Shown piece after piece: positions 26,410-36,695 of a stretch of DNA of 64,000 nucleotides (position 1 is its first letter; every line of letters starts with the position of its first letter). Position numbers and translations under genes: made by a program. Source of the DNA: Lachnospiraceae bacterium (GTDB lineage Bacteria > Bacillota > Clostridia > Lachnospirales > Lachnospiraceae). The stretch spans positions 1-64,000 of the forward strand of contig JALENY010000025.1 of the NCBI GenBank assembly GCA_022767285.1, in the 5' to 3' direction. The notes beneath the pieces are model-generated. The model was not told where the DNA came from. It saw nothing but the letters and a program-made list of their open reading frames with translations, and searched no databases.

Positions 26410-26456
26410 GTGAAACCTCCATAGATTCCTTTGTATACCCATTCGGGCACATAATA

Positions 26457-26507
26457 ATACCATAATGCATGCTAAGCGGGCGGGTGCTCCGTACCATAAA
26501 GTATACC
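26457..26507. repeat. Intergenic repeat shared with the thiM leader
   Basis: Partner of 48247-48299. It overlaps the first of the three AraC operator-like sites, so that site may belong to the repeat rather than to the regulator. Confidence 0.5.
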
Positions 26508-26611
26508 CTAAAATATACCAAAATGCTAGATCATTTTCATTTAAAACAGAAAAGAATGCATTATGGTATAAAAACTACAATATGGCGGTATTTATAGACG
26601 CATAATGGTAT
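26457..26611. promoter_or_regulatory. Operator-like sites in the AraC/ABC divergent region
   Basis: Three near-copies of ATGCATTATGGTAT occur: inverted at 26457-26470, direct at 26556-26569 and at 26598-26611 (ACGCATAATGGTAT). The last two start 42 bases apart, about four helical turns, on one face of the DNA. The third ends three bases before TATAAT (26614-26619) and so covers the -35 region, as for AraC activators. Confidence 0.65.
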
Positions 26612-26681
26612 GATATAATCTTAATAGTTATAAAACGCAAGCGACGAGAAGCTTGATAATGAGAAGAGAGGAGGGTTTTTC

Positions 26682-28001
26682 ATGAAAACTCACGTGAAAG
26701 CTGCCGGACTGTTGATTGCAGCCATGACAGCAGTGACAGCACTGCTCGGTGGATGTGGTGCGAATGAAAGTGCCGATGGAAAGACTGTGGTTGAGATCGT
26801 CCAGTATAAACCGGAAGCAGTCAAGGCATTTGAAGCATTGGAGGAGAAGTTTAATGCGACTCACGATGATATTGAACTAAAGATTGATTCTCCAAACGAT
26901 GCGATGACGATTCTGAAAACAAGATTTATCAGAGAGGATTACCCGGATATTATCGGTATTGGCGGGGACATTAACTACTCCAATTTCCTGGATTCCGATA
27001 TGCTTATGGACATTTCTGATTATGCTGGACTGGCAGATATCAAGGAATCTTATCTGAGAAATGCCAAGGAACTGGAGTTTGTTCCGATGGATGGTACATA
27101 TGCGGTCCCCTATATGGCCAATGCTGCCGGTGTTCTGTATAATAAGGATATTTTTGACGAACACGGCTGGACGATTCCCACAACTCTGGACGAATTTTAT
27201 GCATTGTGCGAAGACATTCAGGCAGCCGGTATTCAGCCGCTGTATTTTGGGTTTAAGGATACATGGACCTGCCTTGCACCGTGGAACGCAATCTGTATCG
27301 ATCTGGCTCCGTCCGACATCTGCGCTCAGGTTAATGCGGGAACAGCTAAATTTGCGGATGCTTATCGACCGGTGGCAGAAGTTACAAAATCCCTGCTGCA
27401 GTATGCGCAGCCGGATCCCTATGCATACAGTTATAACGATGCCTGTACGGCTTTCGCAAGGGGCGAATCGGCGATGTATGTGATTGGAAGTTACGCAGTT
27501 CCTCAGATCAAATCCGTAAATCCGGACATGAACATTGATTCCTTTGTTTTCCCGGCAAGCAATGACGCCGACGCGAACATTCTGAATTCCGGTAACGATC
27601 TTCAGTGGTCTGTGATGGCGGGAAAAGAAGACAAAAAAGAAGCAATTTATGAAGTGCTTGATTTCCTGTATGAAGACGAAAACATTCAGACTTATCTGGA
27701 TGATCAGAGTGCGGTTCCCTGTAAAACAGGTGATTTTGAACTGCCGTCAATGCTTGATGGTATGAAGTCTTACATCGAAAACGACAAGATGGCCGATTAT
27801 CAGGATCACCACTATCCGTCAGAGATGGCAGTGGATGCCATGATTCAGACATTCCTGATGGATGACAGTGATAATGATCTGGATACATTCCTTGAAAAAT
27901 TCGATACAGAATGGGTTCGCTACAACCGTGACCTGATTGCGAAAGTGCAGAAGTTTTATGAGGAAAATCCGGACAAACTGACGGAAGGAGGAAATGAATA
28001 A
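26682..28001 (+). CDS. Sugar ABC transporter substrate-binding lipoprotein
   Basis: 439 residues; signal peptide with lipobox LLGGC (Cys 25), then a family 1 extracellular solute-binding protein (VEIVQYKPEAVKAFEALEEKFN; MDGTYAVPYMANAAGVLYNK; AFARGESAMYVIGSYAVPQI). It captures an oligosaccharide at the surface and passes it to the two permeases downstream. Given the GH36 enzyme that ends the operon, alpha-galactosides such as raffinose or melibiose are the likely cargo. The ATPase is missing here, as is common when a shared MsmK-type ATPase is used. The stop overlaps the next start (TAATG). Confidence 0.93.
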   Translation: MKTHVKAAGLLIAAMTAVTALLGGCGANESADGKTVVEIVQYKPEAVKAFEALEEKFNATHDDIELKIDSPNDAMTILKTRFIREDYPDIIGIGGDINYSNFLDSDMLMDISDYAGLADIKESYLRNAKELEFVPMDGTYAVPYMANAAGVLYNKDIFDEHGWTIPTTLDEFYALCEDIQAAGIQPLYFGFKDTWTCLAPWNAICIDLAPSDICAQVNAGTAKFADAYRPVAEVTKSLLQYAQPDPYAYSYNDACTAFARGESAMYVIGSYAVPQIKSVNPDMNIDSFVFPASNDADANILNSGNDLQWSVMAGKEDKKEAIYEVLDFLYEDENIQTYLDDQSAVPCKTGDFELPSMLDGMKSYIENDKMADYQDHHYPSEMAVDAMIQTFLMDDSDNDLDTFLEKFDTEWVRYNRDLIAKVQKFYEENPDKLTEGGNE

Positions 28002-28879
28002 TGAAATCCAAAGGCGCACAGGAAAGAAAACGGACTTTTCTTTTGATTTCGATTCCGGTAATTGCGTTGTTCTTCTGCTTCAATACGTTACCGTTGATCA
28101 AAGGTTTTATCTACAGTTTTACAAACTTTAAAGGATATGGTTCTTATGAATGGGTAGGTCTACGAAACTATATAGATCTTTTCCAGGATGCCCGTGTAGG
28201 AAAATCTTATCTGTTTACATTTAAATATGCGATTGTTGGTACTATTCTCACAAATATAATCAGTTTGGTTCTTGCTCTTGGTCTGAACAGCAAGATCCGT
28301 TGCAAGAGTGCCCTGCGTGGTATTTACTTTATTCCTAACGTACTGGGCGGATTGGTAATCGGCTACATTTTCAGCTTTATCTTTACTTATGTACTTCCGA
28401 CTGTTGCCCAGAATCTTGGAATCGAGGCACTCAGCAGCAGTATGCTTTCCAGCACAGGCAAGGCATGGATCGCCATCGTGATCGTTGGATGCTGGCAGGC
28501 AATTGCTATGAATACGATTATTTATATTTCCGGTCTGCAGACCGTTCCGGAAGATGTTTATGAGGCTGGTTCCCTGGACGGGGTTACCGGCTGGAAAAAG
28601 TTCCGGTATCTGACCATGCCGCTGATCATTCCGTTTTTCTCAACAAACATGGTGCTGTCCATGAAAAACTTCCTTATGGTATTTGATCAGATCATGGCTT
28701 TGACAAAAGGTGGTCCGTCCCAGAGTACAGAGTCTATCTCATACCTGATCTACAACAATGGTATGAGCGGCGGACAGTTTGGTTTCCAGAGTGCGAACGC
28801 ATTTCTATTCTTTGTAGTGATTGTTGCAGTTTCTGTCTTCCAGATGACAGTGACAAATAAGAAGGAGGAGCAGTTATGA
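28001..28879 (+). CDS. Sugar ABC transporter permease (MalF type)
   Basis: 292 residues with six membrane helices. The cytoplasmic EAA loop, which binds the ATPase, reads EAGSLDGVTGWKKFRYLTMP (about residue 190). The N-terminal FLLISIPVIALFFCFNTLPL is the usual first helix of MalF/UgpA-like carbohydrate permeases. It overlaps the binding-protein gene by one base at the start and the second permease by four bases at the end, so all three are coupled. Confidence 0.93.
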   Translation: MKSKGAQERKRTFLLISIPVIALFFCFNTLPLIKGFIYSFTNFKGYGSYEWVGLRNYIDLFQDARVGKSYLFTFKYAIVGTILTNIISLVLALGLNSKIRCKSALRGIYFIPNVLGGLVIGYIFSFIFTYVLPTVAQNLGIEALSSSMLSSTGKAWIAIVIVGCWQAIAMNTIIYISGLQTVPEDVYEAGSLDGVTGWKKFRYLTMPLIIPFFSTNMVLSMKNFLMVFDQIMALTKGGPSQSTESISYLIYNNGMSGGQFGFQSANAFLFFVVIVAVSVFQMTVTNKKEEQL

Positions 28880-29721
28880 GTCAGGTTAGAGATAAAGAAA
28901 GATATAACTGGCCGATTACGATATTACTTTTTATCGGCTGCTTAACCATATTCTTCCCGCTGTATATGGCGGTTGTGATCGCATTCAAACAGCCGTCTGA
29001 GATGACAAATGATATTGCCGGTGCTCTGTCTCTTCCGGCACAGTGGAGCCTTTCCAATTTCCAGGAAGCAATGAGAGTAACCGATTTCTGGAATTCTCTC
29101 GGCAACAGTCTTTTGATTACAGTATCGACGGTGGTTCTGGCTGTTGTTATTCACGGCATTGCGGGCTACGCCATCGGCCGCAGTATGAAAAACAGCAAGT
29201 TTTATAGTTTTGCATTTCTGTACATTGTCAGTGGTATGTTTGTGCCTTTTGCAATTCTGATGATGCCATTGGTAAAACAGACTGCTCAGATGGGAATTGC
29301 CAACCACTTTGGTGTTATTGTTTTATATACGGTATTCTATATGCCGCTGAACCTTATGCTGTACAAGGGCTATCTGGCAAACATTCCGATCGCACTGGAG
29401 GAAGCTGCCCGTGTGGACGGTGCATCCACTTGGAGAACCTACTGGTCAATCCTGTTTCCGATTATGAAACCCATGCACGCAACTGTTGCTGTATTAACCG
29501 CCATGAGCACCTGGAATGATGTAATGACCCCGCTGGTAATCATGTCCGGAACCGGAAAAAACACACTGCCGTTGGCACAGCTGAATTTCCAGACACAGTT
29601 CGGTACAAACTATAACCTAGCTTTTGCTTCCTACCTGCTGGCTTTGATACCGATTCTTCTGTTCTATATTATCTGCCAGAAACAGATCCTGAATGGTGTT
29701 GTAAACGGCGCGGTTAAATAG
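28876..29721 (+). CDS. Sugar ABC transporter permease (MalG type)
   Basis: 281 residues, six membrane helices, with the EAA loop EEAARVDGASTWRTYWSILFP near residue 177. It forms the heterodimeric channel with the preceding permease. The typical MalG ending (ILNGVVNGAVK) is present. The ATG overlaps the previous stop. A 140-base gap with a small AAAACG/CGTTTT hairpin (29787-29807) separates it from the alpha-galactosidase. Confidence 0.93.
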   Translation: MSQVRDKERYNWPITILLFIGCLTIFFPLYMAVVIAFKQPSEMTNDIAGALSLPAQWSLSNFQEAMRVTDFWNSLGNSLLITVSTVVLAVVIHGIAGYAIGRSMKNSKFYSFAFLYIVSGMFVPFAILMMPLVKQTAQMGIANHFGVIVLYTVFYMPLNLMLYKGYLANIPIALEEAARVDGASTWRTYWSILFPIMKPMHATVAVLTAMSTWNDVMTPLVIMSGTGKNTLPLAQLNFQTQFGTNYNLAFASYLLALIPILLFYIICQKQILNGVVNGAVK

Positions 29722-29861
29722 TATTATATTTGTATTACTGTGATTTCGCCGGCTTGAGTTGGTGAAACTGGTGATTATTATGAATAACGTTTTGTTGATA
29801 AAACGGAGGAATACGCGGAATATCGGCAAAGCGTTATTCTGGAATTATGAAAGGATATACT

Positions 29862-32054
29862 ATGGCAATCAGATTCGACAGCAAATCAAAAACCTTTACA
29901 ATGCATACATCAAAAAGCACATATCAGATTAAAATTGATGACCAGAATGTGCTTCTTCATACTTACTTTGGTTCGCGGACCGATGAAAGTGATTTTTCTT
30001 ACCGGATTGTTCCGGATGATCACGGCTTTTGCAGTCAGCCTGCGGAAAATGCCTGGGATCGAACGTATTCTCTGGATTTTTATCCCCAGGAATATTCCGT
30101 GCACGGGAACGGTGATTTCCGGATCAAAGCTCTGCGTGCCGGGCTTTCGGATGGCGTGCCGGCACTCGATCTGAGATATGATTCCCATCGGATTACCGAT
30201 GGCAAATATGGATTGCCGGGGCTTCCCGCCTTTTTTGCCGGAAAAGATGATTCGGTGCAGACGCTGGAAATCATTTTGAAGGACTTATATGAAGAAGTAT
30301 ATGTGAGCCTGCTGTATGGTGTATTTGAAGAAAAGAATATCATTACACGCGCTGCCATTATTGAAAACCGTGGGGAAAATCCACTGAAAATCCGGCGTGC
30401 CATGAGCATGGAGCTTGATTTTATGGACGGAGAAAAAGAACTGATCAGTTTCCCGGGAAAACATACCGGTGAGCGGCAGTTTGACCGTCGAACGCTCCAT
30501 CACGGAATCACAGAAATCAGCAGTACCAGGGGAACCTCAAGCCACCAGCAGAACCCTGTCGTAATTATCTGCGATAAGGGTACAACAGAGTCATACGGAG
30601 CATGTTGTGCCATCTCTCTTCTGTACAGCGGAAGCTTTCAGATACAGGCGGAGATGGATCAGTTTGACAGTGTGCGAATCGTGTGCGGCATTAATGACGA
30701 TGAGTTTCGCTGGATTCTGGCAAAAGGGGAGTCCTTTGCTACACCGGAAACGGTTATTTCTTATACGGATAACGGGTTTTCTGATCTGACGAACGGTCTT
30801 CAGGATGCAATGTGGAGTAATTTGATCCGAAGCGTGTGGAAAAACAGGAAACGTCCCACCCTGGTAAACAATTGGGAAGCGACCTATTTCAATTTTACTG
30901 GTGAAAAACTGCTCCAGATTGCCAGCCAGGCGGCAGAGATCGGCCTGGATATGCTGGTGCTGGATGATGGATGGTTCGGAAAACGGGACGATGACAATTC
31001 AGGTCTGGGAGACTGGGGCGTTAATGAAAAGAAACTTGGCTGTACTTTGAAGGAACTGGTGGATCAGGTCAATCGTCTGGGACTGAAGTTTGGTATCTGG
31101 ATCGAGCCGGAGATGATATCTGAGGACAGCGACCTTTATCGGGAACATCCGGAGTGGGCTATGGTCATTCCGGGAAGAGATCCGATACGCGGCAGGAACC
31201 AGCTGATTCTGGATTTGTCCAGAGCAGAAGTGATCGAATACATGAAGCAAGCCATTGACAGGCTTCTGAGCATTGCCCATATTGAGTATATAAAATGGGA
31301 TATGAACCGCAGTGTTGACAACGTTTTCAGCGCAGCAAACCCCCATCTTAGTCAGGGGGCAGTACGCCACAAATATGTTCTGGGGCTCTATGATGTAATG
31401 GAGCATGTGGTGACAAACTATCCGGAGATACTTATTGAAGGCTGCAGTGGAGGCGGCGGACGATACGATGCCGGCATGCTTTATTATGTGCCGCAGATCT
31501 GGTGCAGCGATAATACGGATGCCATTGAACGGCTGCGTATTCATTACGGAACTTCCTTTGGCTATCCCATGTCTACCGTATCAGCTCATGTTTCTGTGTG
31601 CCCCAACCATCAGAACGGACGGACAACGCCTTTTAAAACCAGAGGCATCTGCGCTATGCAGGGATCCTTCGGTTACGAACTGGATCTGGGGAAAATGACG
31701 GAAGAGGAAATGGAAGAAGCCCGGGAGCAGATCGCGCTGTATAACAAGCATTATGAGCTGTTTCAGCGGGGGGATTATTATCGGCTCACTTCACCTATGG
31801 ATAACCATGATTTCACAGCATGGAGTTATGTGCTGCCGGATGGCAGTAAGGCATCACTGAGTGTGGTATACACGGACCTTCATGCCAACCCGAAACCGCT
31901 GCGTGTTAAGTGGAAAGGACTGGTTAAAGATGGGGTATATGATTTGGATGGCAAAGAATATACGGGAACGGCCTTAATGCAGGGCGGAATAGTGTTGCCG
32001 AAGCCCCAGTGCAATTACGATTCTTATATGGCAGTGATTGAACGGATAAAATAA
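29862..32054 (+). CDS. Alpha-galactosidase, glycoside hydrolase family 36
   Basis: 730 residues without a signal peptide: a cytoplasmic enzyme that frees galactose from raffinose-type sugars and melibiose. An N-terminal beta-sandwich is followed by a barrel containing VNNWEATYFNFTGE, LVLDDGWFGKRDD, the nucleophile in YIKWDMNRSV (Asp 480) and the acid/base in WCSDNTDAIERL (Asp 550), preceded by the GCSGGGGRYD substrate loop. Length and motif spacing match family I GH36 enzymes of lactobacilli and clostridia. The start at 29862 has AAAGGATA in front. It closes the operon of the sugar importer and supports an alpha-galactoside role for the whole locus. Confidence 0.95.
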   Translation: MAIRFDSKSKTFTMHTSKSTYQIKIDDQNVLLHTYFGSRTDESDFSYRIVPDDHGFCSQPAENAWDRTYSLDFYPQEYSVHGNGDFRIKALRAGLSDGVPALDLRYDSHRITDGKYGLPGLPAFFAGKDDSVQTLEIILKDLYEEVYVSLLYGVFEEKNIITRAAIIENRGENPLKIRRAMSMELDFMDGEKELISFPGKHTGERQFDRRTLHHGITEISSTRGTSSHQQNPVVIICDKGTTESYGACCAISLLYSGSFQIQAEMDQFDSVRIVCGINDDEFRWILAKGESFATPETVISYTDNGFSDLTNGLQDAMWSNLIRSVWKNRKRPTLVNNWEATYFNFTGEKLLQIASQAAEIGLDMLVLDDGWFGKRDDDNSGLGDWGVNEKKLGCTLKELVDQVNRLGLKFGIWIEPEMISEDSDLYREHPEWAMVIPGRDPIRGRNQLILDLSRAEVIEYMKQAIDRLLSIAHIEYIKWDMNRSVDNVFSAANPHLSQGAVRHKYVLGLYDVMEHVVTNYPEILIEGCSGGGGRYDAGMLYYVPQIWCSDNTDAIERLRIHYGTSFGYPMSTVSAHVSVCPNHQNGRTTPFKTRGICAMQGSFGYELDLGKMTEEEMEEAREQIALYNKHYELFQRGDYYRLTSPMDNHDFTAWSYVLPDGSKASLSVVYTDLHANPKPLRVKWKGLVKDGVYDLDGKEYTGTALMQGGIVLPKPQCNYDSYMAVIERIK

Positions 32055-32060
32055 AAATAG

Positions 32061-32121
32061 ATTCCGGCCCCTGGCTGATTGAGAATATAAATCAGCCAGG
32101 GGTCGGAATGCTCATTTTTTT
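32061..32121. terminator. Bidirectional terminator between alpha-galactosidase and PPK2 genes
   Basis: ATTCCGGCCCCTGGCTGATT pairs with AATCAGCCAGGGGTCGGAAT (32090-32109) around a short A/T loop; a T run follows. It serves both converging genes. Confidence 0.88.
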
Positions 32122-33592
32122 AATCCAGAGCTTTTTCCAGTTCTTTTATTACGATTTCCAATGCCTTAATGCGGGCATATTTTTTGTCCGCCGATTCAAG
32201 AATATGCCATGGCGCATATGTAGTGCTGGTTTTCTGCAGCATTTCGTTTATGGCATCTTCATACAGATCCCATTTCTCACGATTTCGCCAGTCTTCATCC
32301 GTGATCTTCCACTGCTTTTCCGGGTTGTTCTGGCGGTCGGTAAAACGCACAAGCTGTGTGTCTTTATCGATGTGTACCCAGAACTTGATGATGACAGCAC
32401 CCCAGTCTGAGAGTTCTTTCTCAAATTCGTTGATCTCGTTGTAAGCGCGTCTCCAGTCATTTTCTGAGCAGAATCCCTCCAGACGTTCTACCATTACGCG
32501 GCCATACCAGGTCCGGTCGAAGATGGCAATGTGTCCGTCTTTCGGAAGCCTGGTCCAGAAACGCCACAGGTAATGGCGGGCTTTTTCATGAGGTTCCGGA
32601 CTGGCAATGGGATGTACCTCAAAGCCTCTCGGATCCAGTGCCTCTGTAATCCGTTTGATGTTGCCGCCCTTACCGGCAGCATCCCATCCTTCATAAGTAA
32701 TAATGACCGGAACCCGTTTCCGGTATAACCGGTTATGCAGACCGCTCAGTTTTTTCTGAAGTTTTTTCAGCTTGATTTTGTACTCGTCGGTTTCAATCAC
32801 TTTCCCTTCAAGTTTAACATCCTCCAGTTTCGGTATTTTTACCAATGGGAAGACGTTTTGCAGAAGAGGAACGGAATGGGCACTGTTTTGCAGAGCTACT
32901 TCGATGCCGCTCACCAGGGTTTCGAGAACCTGAAGTTCTGCCCACTTTTTATTTTTTGCATCCACGATATACCATGGGGAGGTGGACATATTGGTGTCGG
33001 ACAGATAGCGATCAAATACCTTGCTGCATTTTTTATAATGCTCATTCTGCCATTTATCAAATTCAGCCACTCTCCACTGTGTGTCCTTACTGGAAAGCAG
33101 TTTTGAAATTCGTTCATCCTGCTCTTTTTTGTCAATCTGCATAAAGAATTTCAGAAGCAGATATCCGTTATCCGTAAGCTGACGCTCAAAACGTTTGATA
33201 CTGGTAATCCGATTTGCATATGCTTCTTCCGATAATTTGTCGTGCAGGCAGTCTTTTGTAGTTTCTTCCATCCAGCCGGAATCCAGAAACGTAAATTTTC
33301 CGTTCTCCGGAATCTGTTTCATATAACGATACAGGAATGGCTTGCGCAGTTCCTCCTCAGTCGGAGCAGACATAGTCGCTACTTTGAAAAATCTGGGATC
33401 AATATTTTTGATCACTTTTCCGATTGTGCTTCCTTTTCCGGAAGCACCCCAGCCCTCAAACAGTACCAGCACCGGGAGTTTATGCTCCTTGATCTTCATC
33501 TGGAGCTCATAAAGCCTGCCCCGGGCCCTGTCCAAACGCTCCCTGATTTCCTCTTCCCCGGGAACTTCTCCGGGATTCCAATTCTTTAACAT
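32120..33592 (-). CDS. pap: Two-domain PPK2 polyphosphate kinase (poly-P:AMP phosphotransferase)
   Basis: 490 residues made of two tandem PPK2 domains. Each has a Walker A (FEGWGASGKGS near residue 47; YEGWDAAGKGG near 300) and a lid/Walker B region (FLDSGWME; IFDRTWYGR). In known two-domain PPK2 enzymes the C-terminal copy is catalytic and uses polyphosphate to turn AMP into ADP, while the N-terminal copy is degenerate. Here also only the second copy has the canonical DRTWYGR, which fits. It stands alone, convergent with the alpha-galactosidase. The ribosome site is GAAGAGGTG, somewhat far from the ATG. Confidence 0.88.
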   Translation of the reverse strand: MLKNWNPGEVPGEEEIRERLDRARGRLYELQMKIKEHKLPVLVLFEGWGASGKGSTIGKVIKNIDPRFFKVATMSAPTEEELRKPFLYRYMKQIPENGKFTFLDSGWMEETTKDCLHDKLSEEAYANRITSIKRFERQLTDNGYLLLKFFMQIDKKEQDERISKLLSSKDTQWRVAEFDKWQNEHYKKCSKVFDRYLSDTNMSTSPWYIVDAKNKKWAELQVLETLVSGIEVALQNSAHSVPLLQNVFPLVKIPKLEDVKLEGKVIETDEYKIKLKKLQKKLSGLHNRLYRKRVPVIITYEGWDAAGKGGNIKRITEALDPRGFEVHPIASPEPHEKARHYLWRFWTRLPKDGHIAIFDRTWYGRVMVERLEGFCSENDWRRAYNEINEFEKELSDWGAVIIKFWVHIDKDTQLVRFTDRQNNPEKQWKITDEDWRNREKWDLYEDAINEMLQKTSTTYAPWHILESADKKYARIKALEIVIKELEKALD

Positions 33593-33824
33593 GGCATATC
33601 ACCTCTTCTTCCTTGTTGGCTGCTTAATTGGTAATATTATACCATATTTTTCAGAATATGGAGAATATATTCTCTAATTTTACAAAAAATAGTGTGGATT
33701 TGACGTTTTGTATATGCGGGAGATCGGTGACCTTAAACCTTGGCATCTATTTTTTATCTGGAAGTGTCTTGATTTATAAGTCATTCGGAAACGGTGTAAA
33801 AATTCATAATATTTTATAAAAAAA

Positions 33825-33851
33825 TTAGCACTCAACACTTGACAGTGCTAA
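33825..33851 (+). promoter_or_regulatory. CIRCE element (HrcA operator) of clpB
   Basis: TTAGCACTC-AACACTTGA-CAGTGCTAA: the nine-base inverted arms and nine-base spacer of CIRCE, with one deviation (C for G) at the start of the right arm. It lies about 75 bases before clpB, so heat-inducible control by HrcA is expected. The rest of the 33593-33927 gap is A/T-rich with no gene. Confidence 0.92.
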
Positions 33852-33927
33852 CAATCAATGTTATATTTGACCTAGAACATGAAAAGGATTTACTATTTCC
33901 ACTATTTTATTAGAGGAGGTAATTATT

Positions 33928-36525
33928 ATGAATATCAGCAAGTTTACACAAAAATCAATTGAAGCCATTCAGAATTTGGAAAAGGTTGCCTATGACTTCG
34001 GTAACCAGGAAGTGGAGCAGGAGCATTTGCTATACAATCTGCTGCACCAGGAAGATAGTCTGATTCTCAAATTAATCGAGAAAATGGGTATTGATCCCCA
34101 AACTTTTCAGGATGCAGTGGAGCAGGCTCTGAATGCCAGAGTTAAAGTATCCGGCGGCAATCCATATATCGGACAGGATTTGAATAAAGCTCTGATTAAA
34201 GCAGAAGACGAAGCCAAAGCAATGGGCGACGAATATGTTTCTGTGGAGCATCTCTTCCTATCTCTGATCCATAATGCCAGCAAGACAATGAAATCACTGT
34301 TTAAGCAGTTTGGAATCAATCGTGAGTCTTTCCTGCAGGCACTCAGCACGGTTCGGGGCAACCAGCGCGTGACCACGGATAATCCGGAGGCAACTTATGA
34401 TACCCTGAACAAATACGGTCAGGATCTGGTGGAGAAAGCAAGAAAACAGCAGCTGGATCCGGTTATTGGCCGTGATGCGGAAATACGAAATGTAATCCGT
34501 ATCCTTTCCAGAAAAACAAAGAATAATCCGGTTCTGATCGGTGAGCCTGGTGTCGGAAAAACGGCAGCCGTAGAAGGTCTTGCCCAGCGTATTGTGCGTG
34601 GTGATGTACCGGAGGGACTGAAAGACAAAAGAATCTTTGCTCTGGATATGGGCGCGCTCGTAGCTGGTGCAAAATACCGCGGCGAGTTTGAGGAACGTCT
34701 GAAAGCGGTACTGGAAGAAGTCAGAAAGAGCGAAGGTGAGATTATTCTTTTCATCGATGAGCTGCATCTGATCGTAGGTGCCGGAAAAACGGACGGTGCC
34801 ATGGATGCCGGCAATATGCTGAAACCTATGCTGGCCCGTGGCGAGCTGCATTGTATTGGTGCAACTACATTAGATGAATACCGAAAATATATCGAAAAAG
34901 ACCCGGCTCTGGAACGCCGTTTCCAGCCGGTGCTGGTGGATGAACCCACCGTGGAAGACACCATATCCATTCTGCGTGGCCTGAAAGAACGCTATGAAGT
35001 ATATCACGGCGTAAAAATTACGGATGCCGCACTGGTGACAGCTGCAACCCTGTCTCAGCGCTATATTACGGACCGGTTTCTTCCGGATAAGGCCATTGAC
35101 CTGGTGGATGAGGCCTGTGCGCTGATCAAAACAGAATTGGATTCTCTGCCCACTGAGCTGGATGAGATGCAGAGAAAGATTATGCAGATGGAGATTGAGG
35201 AGGCTGCTTTGAAAAAAGAGAAAGACCGTCTCAGTCAGGATCGGCTGGCAGATCTGCAAAAAGAACTGGCAGAACTGCGCGATGTGTTTAACACACAGAA
35301 AGCACAGTGGGATAATGAAAAGACCGCTGTCGACAGAGTTCATAAATATAGAGAGCAGATTGAAGAACTGAATCGTGAGATTCAGATGGCACAGCAGCAT
35401 TACGATCTGGAAAAGGCGGCCCAATTGCAGTATGGTGAATTGCCGAAAGTGCAAAAGGAACTGGCAGAAGCCGAAGCGCAGATGAAAAAAGGCGATCAGT
35501 CACTGGTACACGAAAAAGTGACGGATGAAGAGATTGCCAGAATCATTTCCAGATGGACCGGTATTCCGGTGGCAAAACTGACAGAGGGAGAAAGGGAGAA
35601 AATCCTCGGTCTGGAAGACCAGCTCCATGAGCGTGTGGTTGGTCAGGATGAAGGGGTTAAAATGGTAACGGAGGCTATTCTCCGTTCCAAAGCAGGTATC
35701 AAAGACCCCACAAAGCCTATTGGTTCTTTCCTGTTCCTTGGCCCTACCGGTGTCGGTAAAACAGAACTTGCAAAAACTCTGGCTCAGAGCCTGTTTGACG
35801 ATGAGAACAACATGGTTCGTATCGATATGAGCGAATACATGGAGAAGCATTCCGTGTCCAGACTGATCGGAGCGCCTCCCGGATATGTGGGTTACGATGA
35901 GGGCGGCCAGCTGACAGAAGCAGTCAGAAGAAAGCCGTACAGCGTTGTACTGTTTGATGAAATTGAAAAAGCCCATCCGGATGTATTTAACGTATTGCTG
36001 CAGGTACTGGATGACGGGCGGATTACCGATTCACAGGGCCGCACGGTGGATTTTAAGAATACGATACTGATTATGACCTCTAATATTGGGGCTTCCTATC
36101 TGTTGGACGGTATCAATGAGGAGGGAGAGATCAGTCAGGAAGCAGAAGATATGGTCATGGGTGACCTACGGAACCACTTCCGGCCGGAGTTTTTGAACCG
36201 CTTGGATGAAATTATTCTATTTAAACCCTTGACAAAATCCAACATTGGTAAGATAGTAGATTTGTTGGTAAAAGAACTGAGCAAGCGTCTGGAAAGTCAG
36301 GAGCTTGCATTGGAGCTCACAGACAATGCGAAAATGATGGTGATCGATAACGGTTATGATCCGGTTTACGGAGCAAGGCCGCTGAAGCGTTACCTCCAGA
36401 AATATGTGGAGACACTGGCAGCAAAATGTATTTTGTCCGGTCAGGTGGGCGCAGGAGATACGATTGTGTTGGATGTGGCTCAGGATCAGTTTGTTACAAG
36501 AGTGAAAAAAGGAGAAGCTTCATGA
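33928..36525 (+). CDS. clpB: ATP-dependent disaggregase ClpB
   Basis: 865 residues: the Clp N-domain repeat ([17 protein letters not shown]), AAA-1 with GEPGVGKT (about 206), a long coiled-coil middle domain (about 405-525, [20 protein letters not shown] and onward) that marks ClpB rather than ClpC or ClpA, and AAA-2 with GPTGVGKT (about 606). It threads aggregated proteins through its hexameric pore and works with DnaK. The GAGGAGGTAATT ribosome site and upstream CIRCE are as expected for class I heat-shock genes. A DUF4250 gene is coupled to its end. Confidence 0.97.
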   Translation: MNISKFTQKSIEAIQNLEKVAYDFGNQEVEQEHLLYNLLHQEDSLILKLIEKMGIDPQTFQDAVEQALNARVKVSGGNPYIGQDLNKALIKAEDEAKAMGDEYVSVEHLFLSLIHNASKTMKSLFKQFGINRESFLQALSTVRGNQRVTTDNPEATYDTLNKYGQDLVEKARKQQLDPVIGRDAEIRNVIRILSRKTKNNPVLIGEPGVGKTAAVEGLAQRIVRGDVPEGLKDKRIFALDMGALVAGAKYRGEFEERLKAVLEEVRKSEGEIILFIDELHLIVGAGKTDGAMDAGNMLKPMLARGELHCIGATTLDEYRKYIEKDPALERRFQPVLVDEPTVEDTISILRGLKERYEVYHGVKITDAALVTAATLSQRYITDRFLPDKAIDLVDEACALIKTELDSLPTELDEMQRKIMQMEIEEAALKKEKDRLSQDRLADLQKELAELRDVFNTQKAQWDNEKTAVDRVHKYREQIEELNREIQMAQQHYDLEKAAQLQYGELPKVQKELAEAEAQMKKGDQSLVHEKVTDEEIARIISRWTGIPVAKLTEGEREKILGLEDQLHERVVGQDEGVKMVTEAILRSKAGIKDPTKPIGSFLFLGPTGVGKTELAKTLAQSLFDDENNMVRIDMSEYMEKHSVSRLIGAPPGYVGYDEGGQLTEAVRRKPYSVVLFDEIEKAHPDVFNVLLQVLDDGRITDSQGRTVDFKNTILIMTSNIGASYLLDGINEEGEISQEAEDMVMGDLRNHFRPEFLNRLDEIILFKPLTKSNIGKIVDLLVKELSKRLESQELALELTDNAKMMVIDNGYDPVYGARPLKRYLQKYVETLAAKCILSGQVGAGDTIVLDVAQDQFVTRVKKGEAS

Positions 36526-36695
36526 TACCAAAGGATCCTGTGATTCTGCTAAGCTATGTGAATACCCAACTCAGGGACTATTATGATTCTCTGGAGGCAC
36601 TGTGTTCCTGCCGCGGTCTGAAAAAAGACTGGCTTCTGGAAACGTTAGGGAAAATAGACTATTATTATGATGAAAAACAGAATCAGTTTATCTGA
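36522..36695 (+). CDS. DUF4250 family small protein
   Basis: 57 residues: [20 protein letters not shown] at the start and a YDEKQNQFI end match the DUF4250 family of clostridia. It is soluble, with no cysteine motif or membrane helix. AAAGGAGAAG sits inside the end of clpB and its ATG overlaps the clpB stop (ATGA), so it is made together with ClpB and should be heat-inducible. Its function is unknown; coupling to ClpB hints at a role in proteostasis, which is inference. Confidence 0.85.
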   Translation: MIPKDPVILLSYVNTQLRDYYDSLEALCSCRGLKKDWLLETLGKIDYYYDEKQNQFI

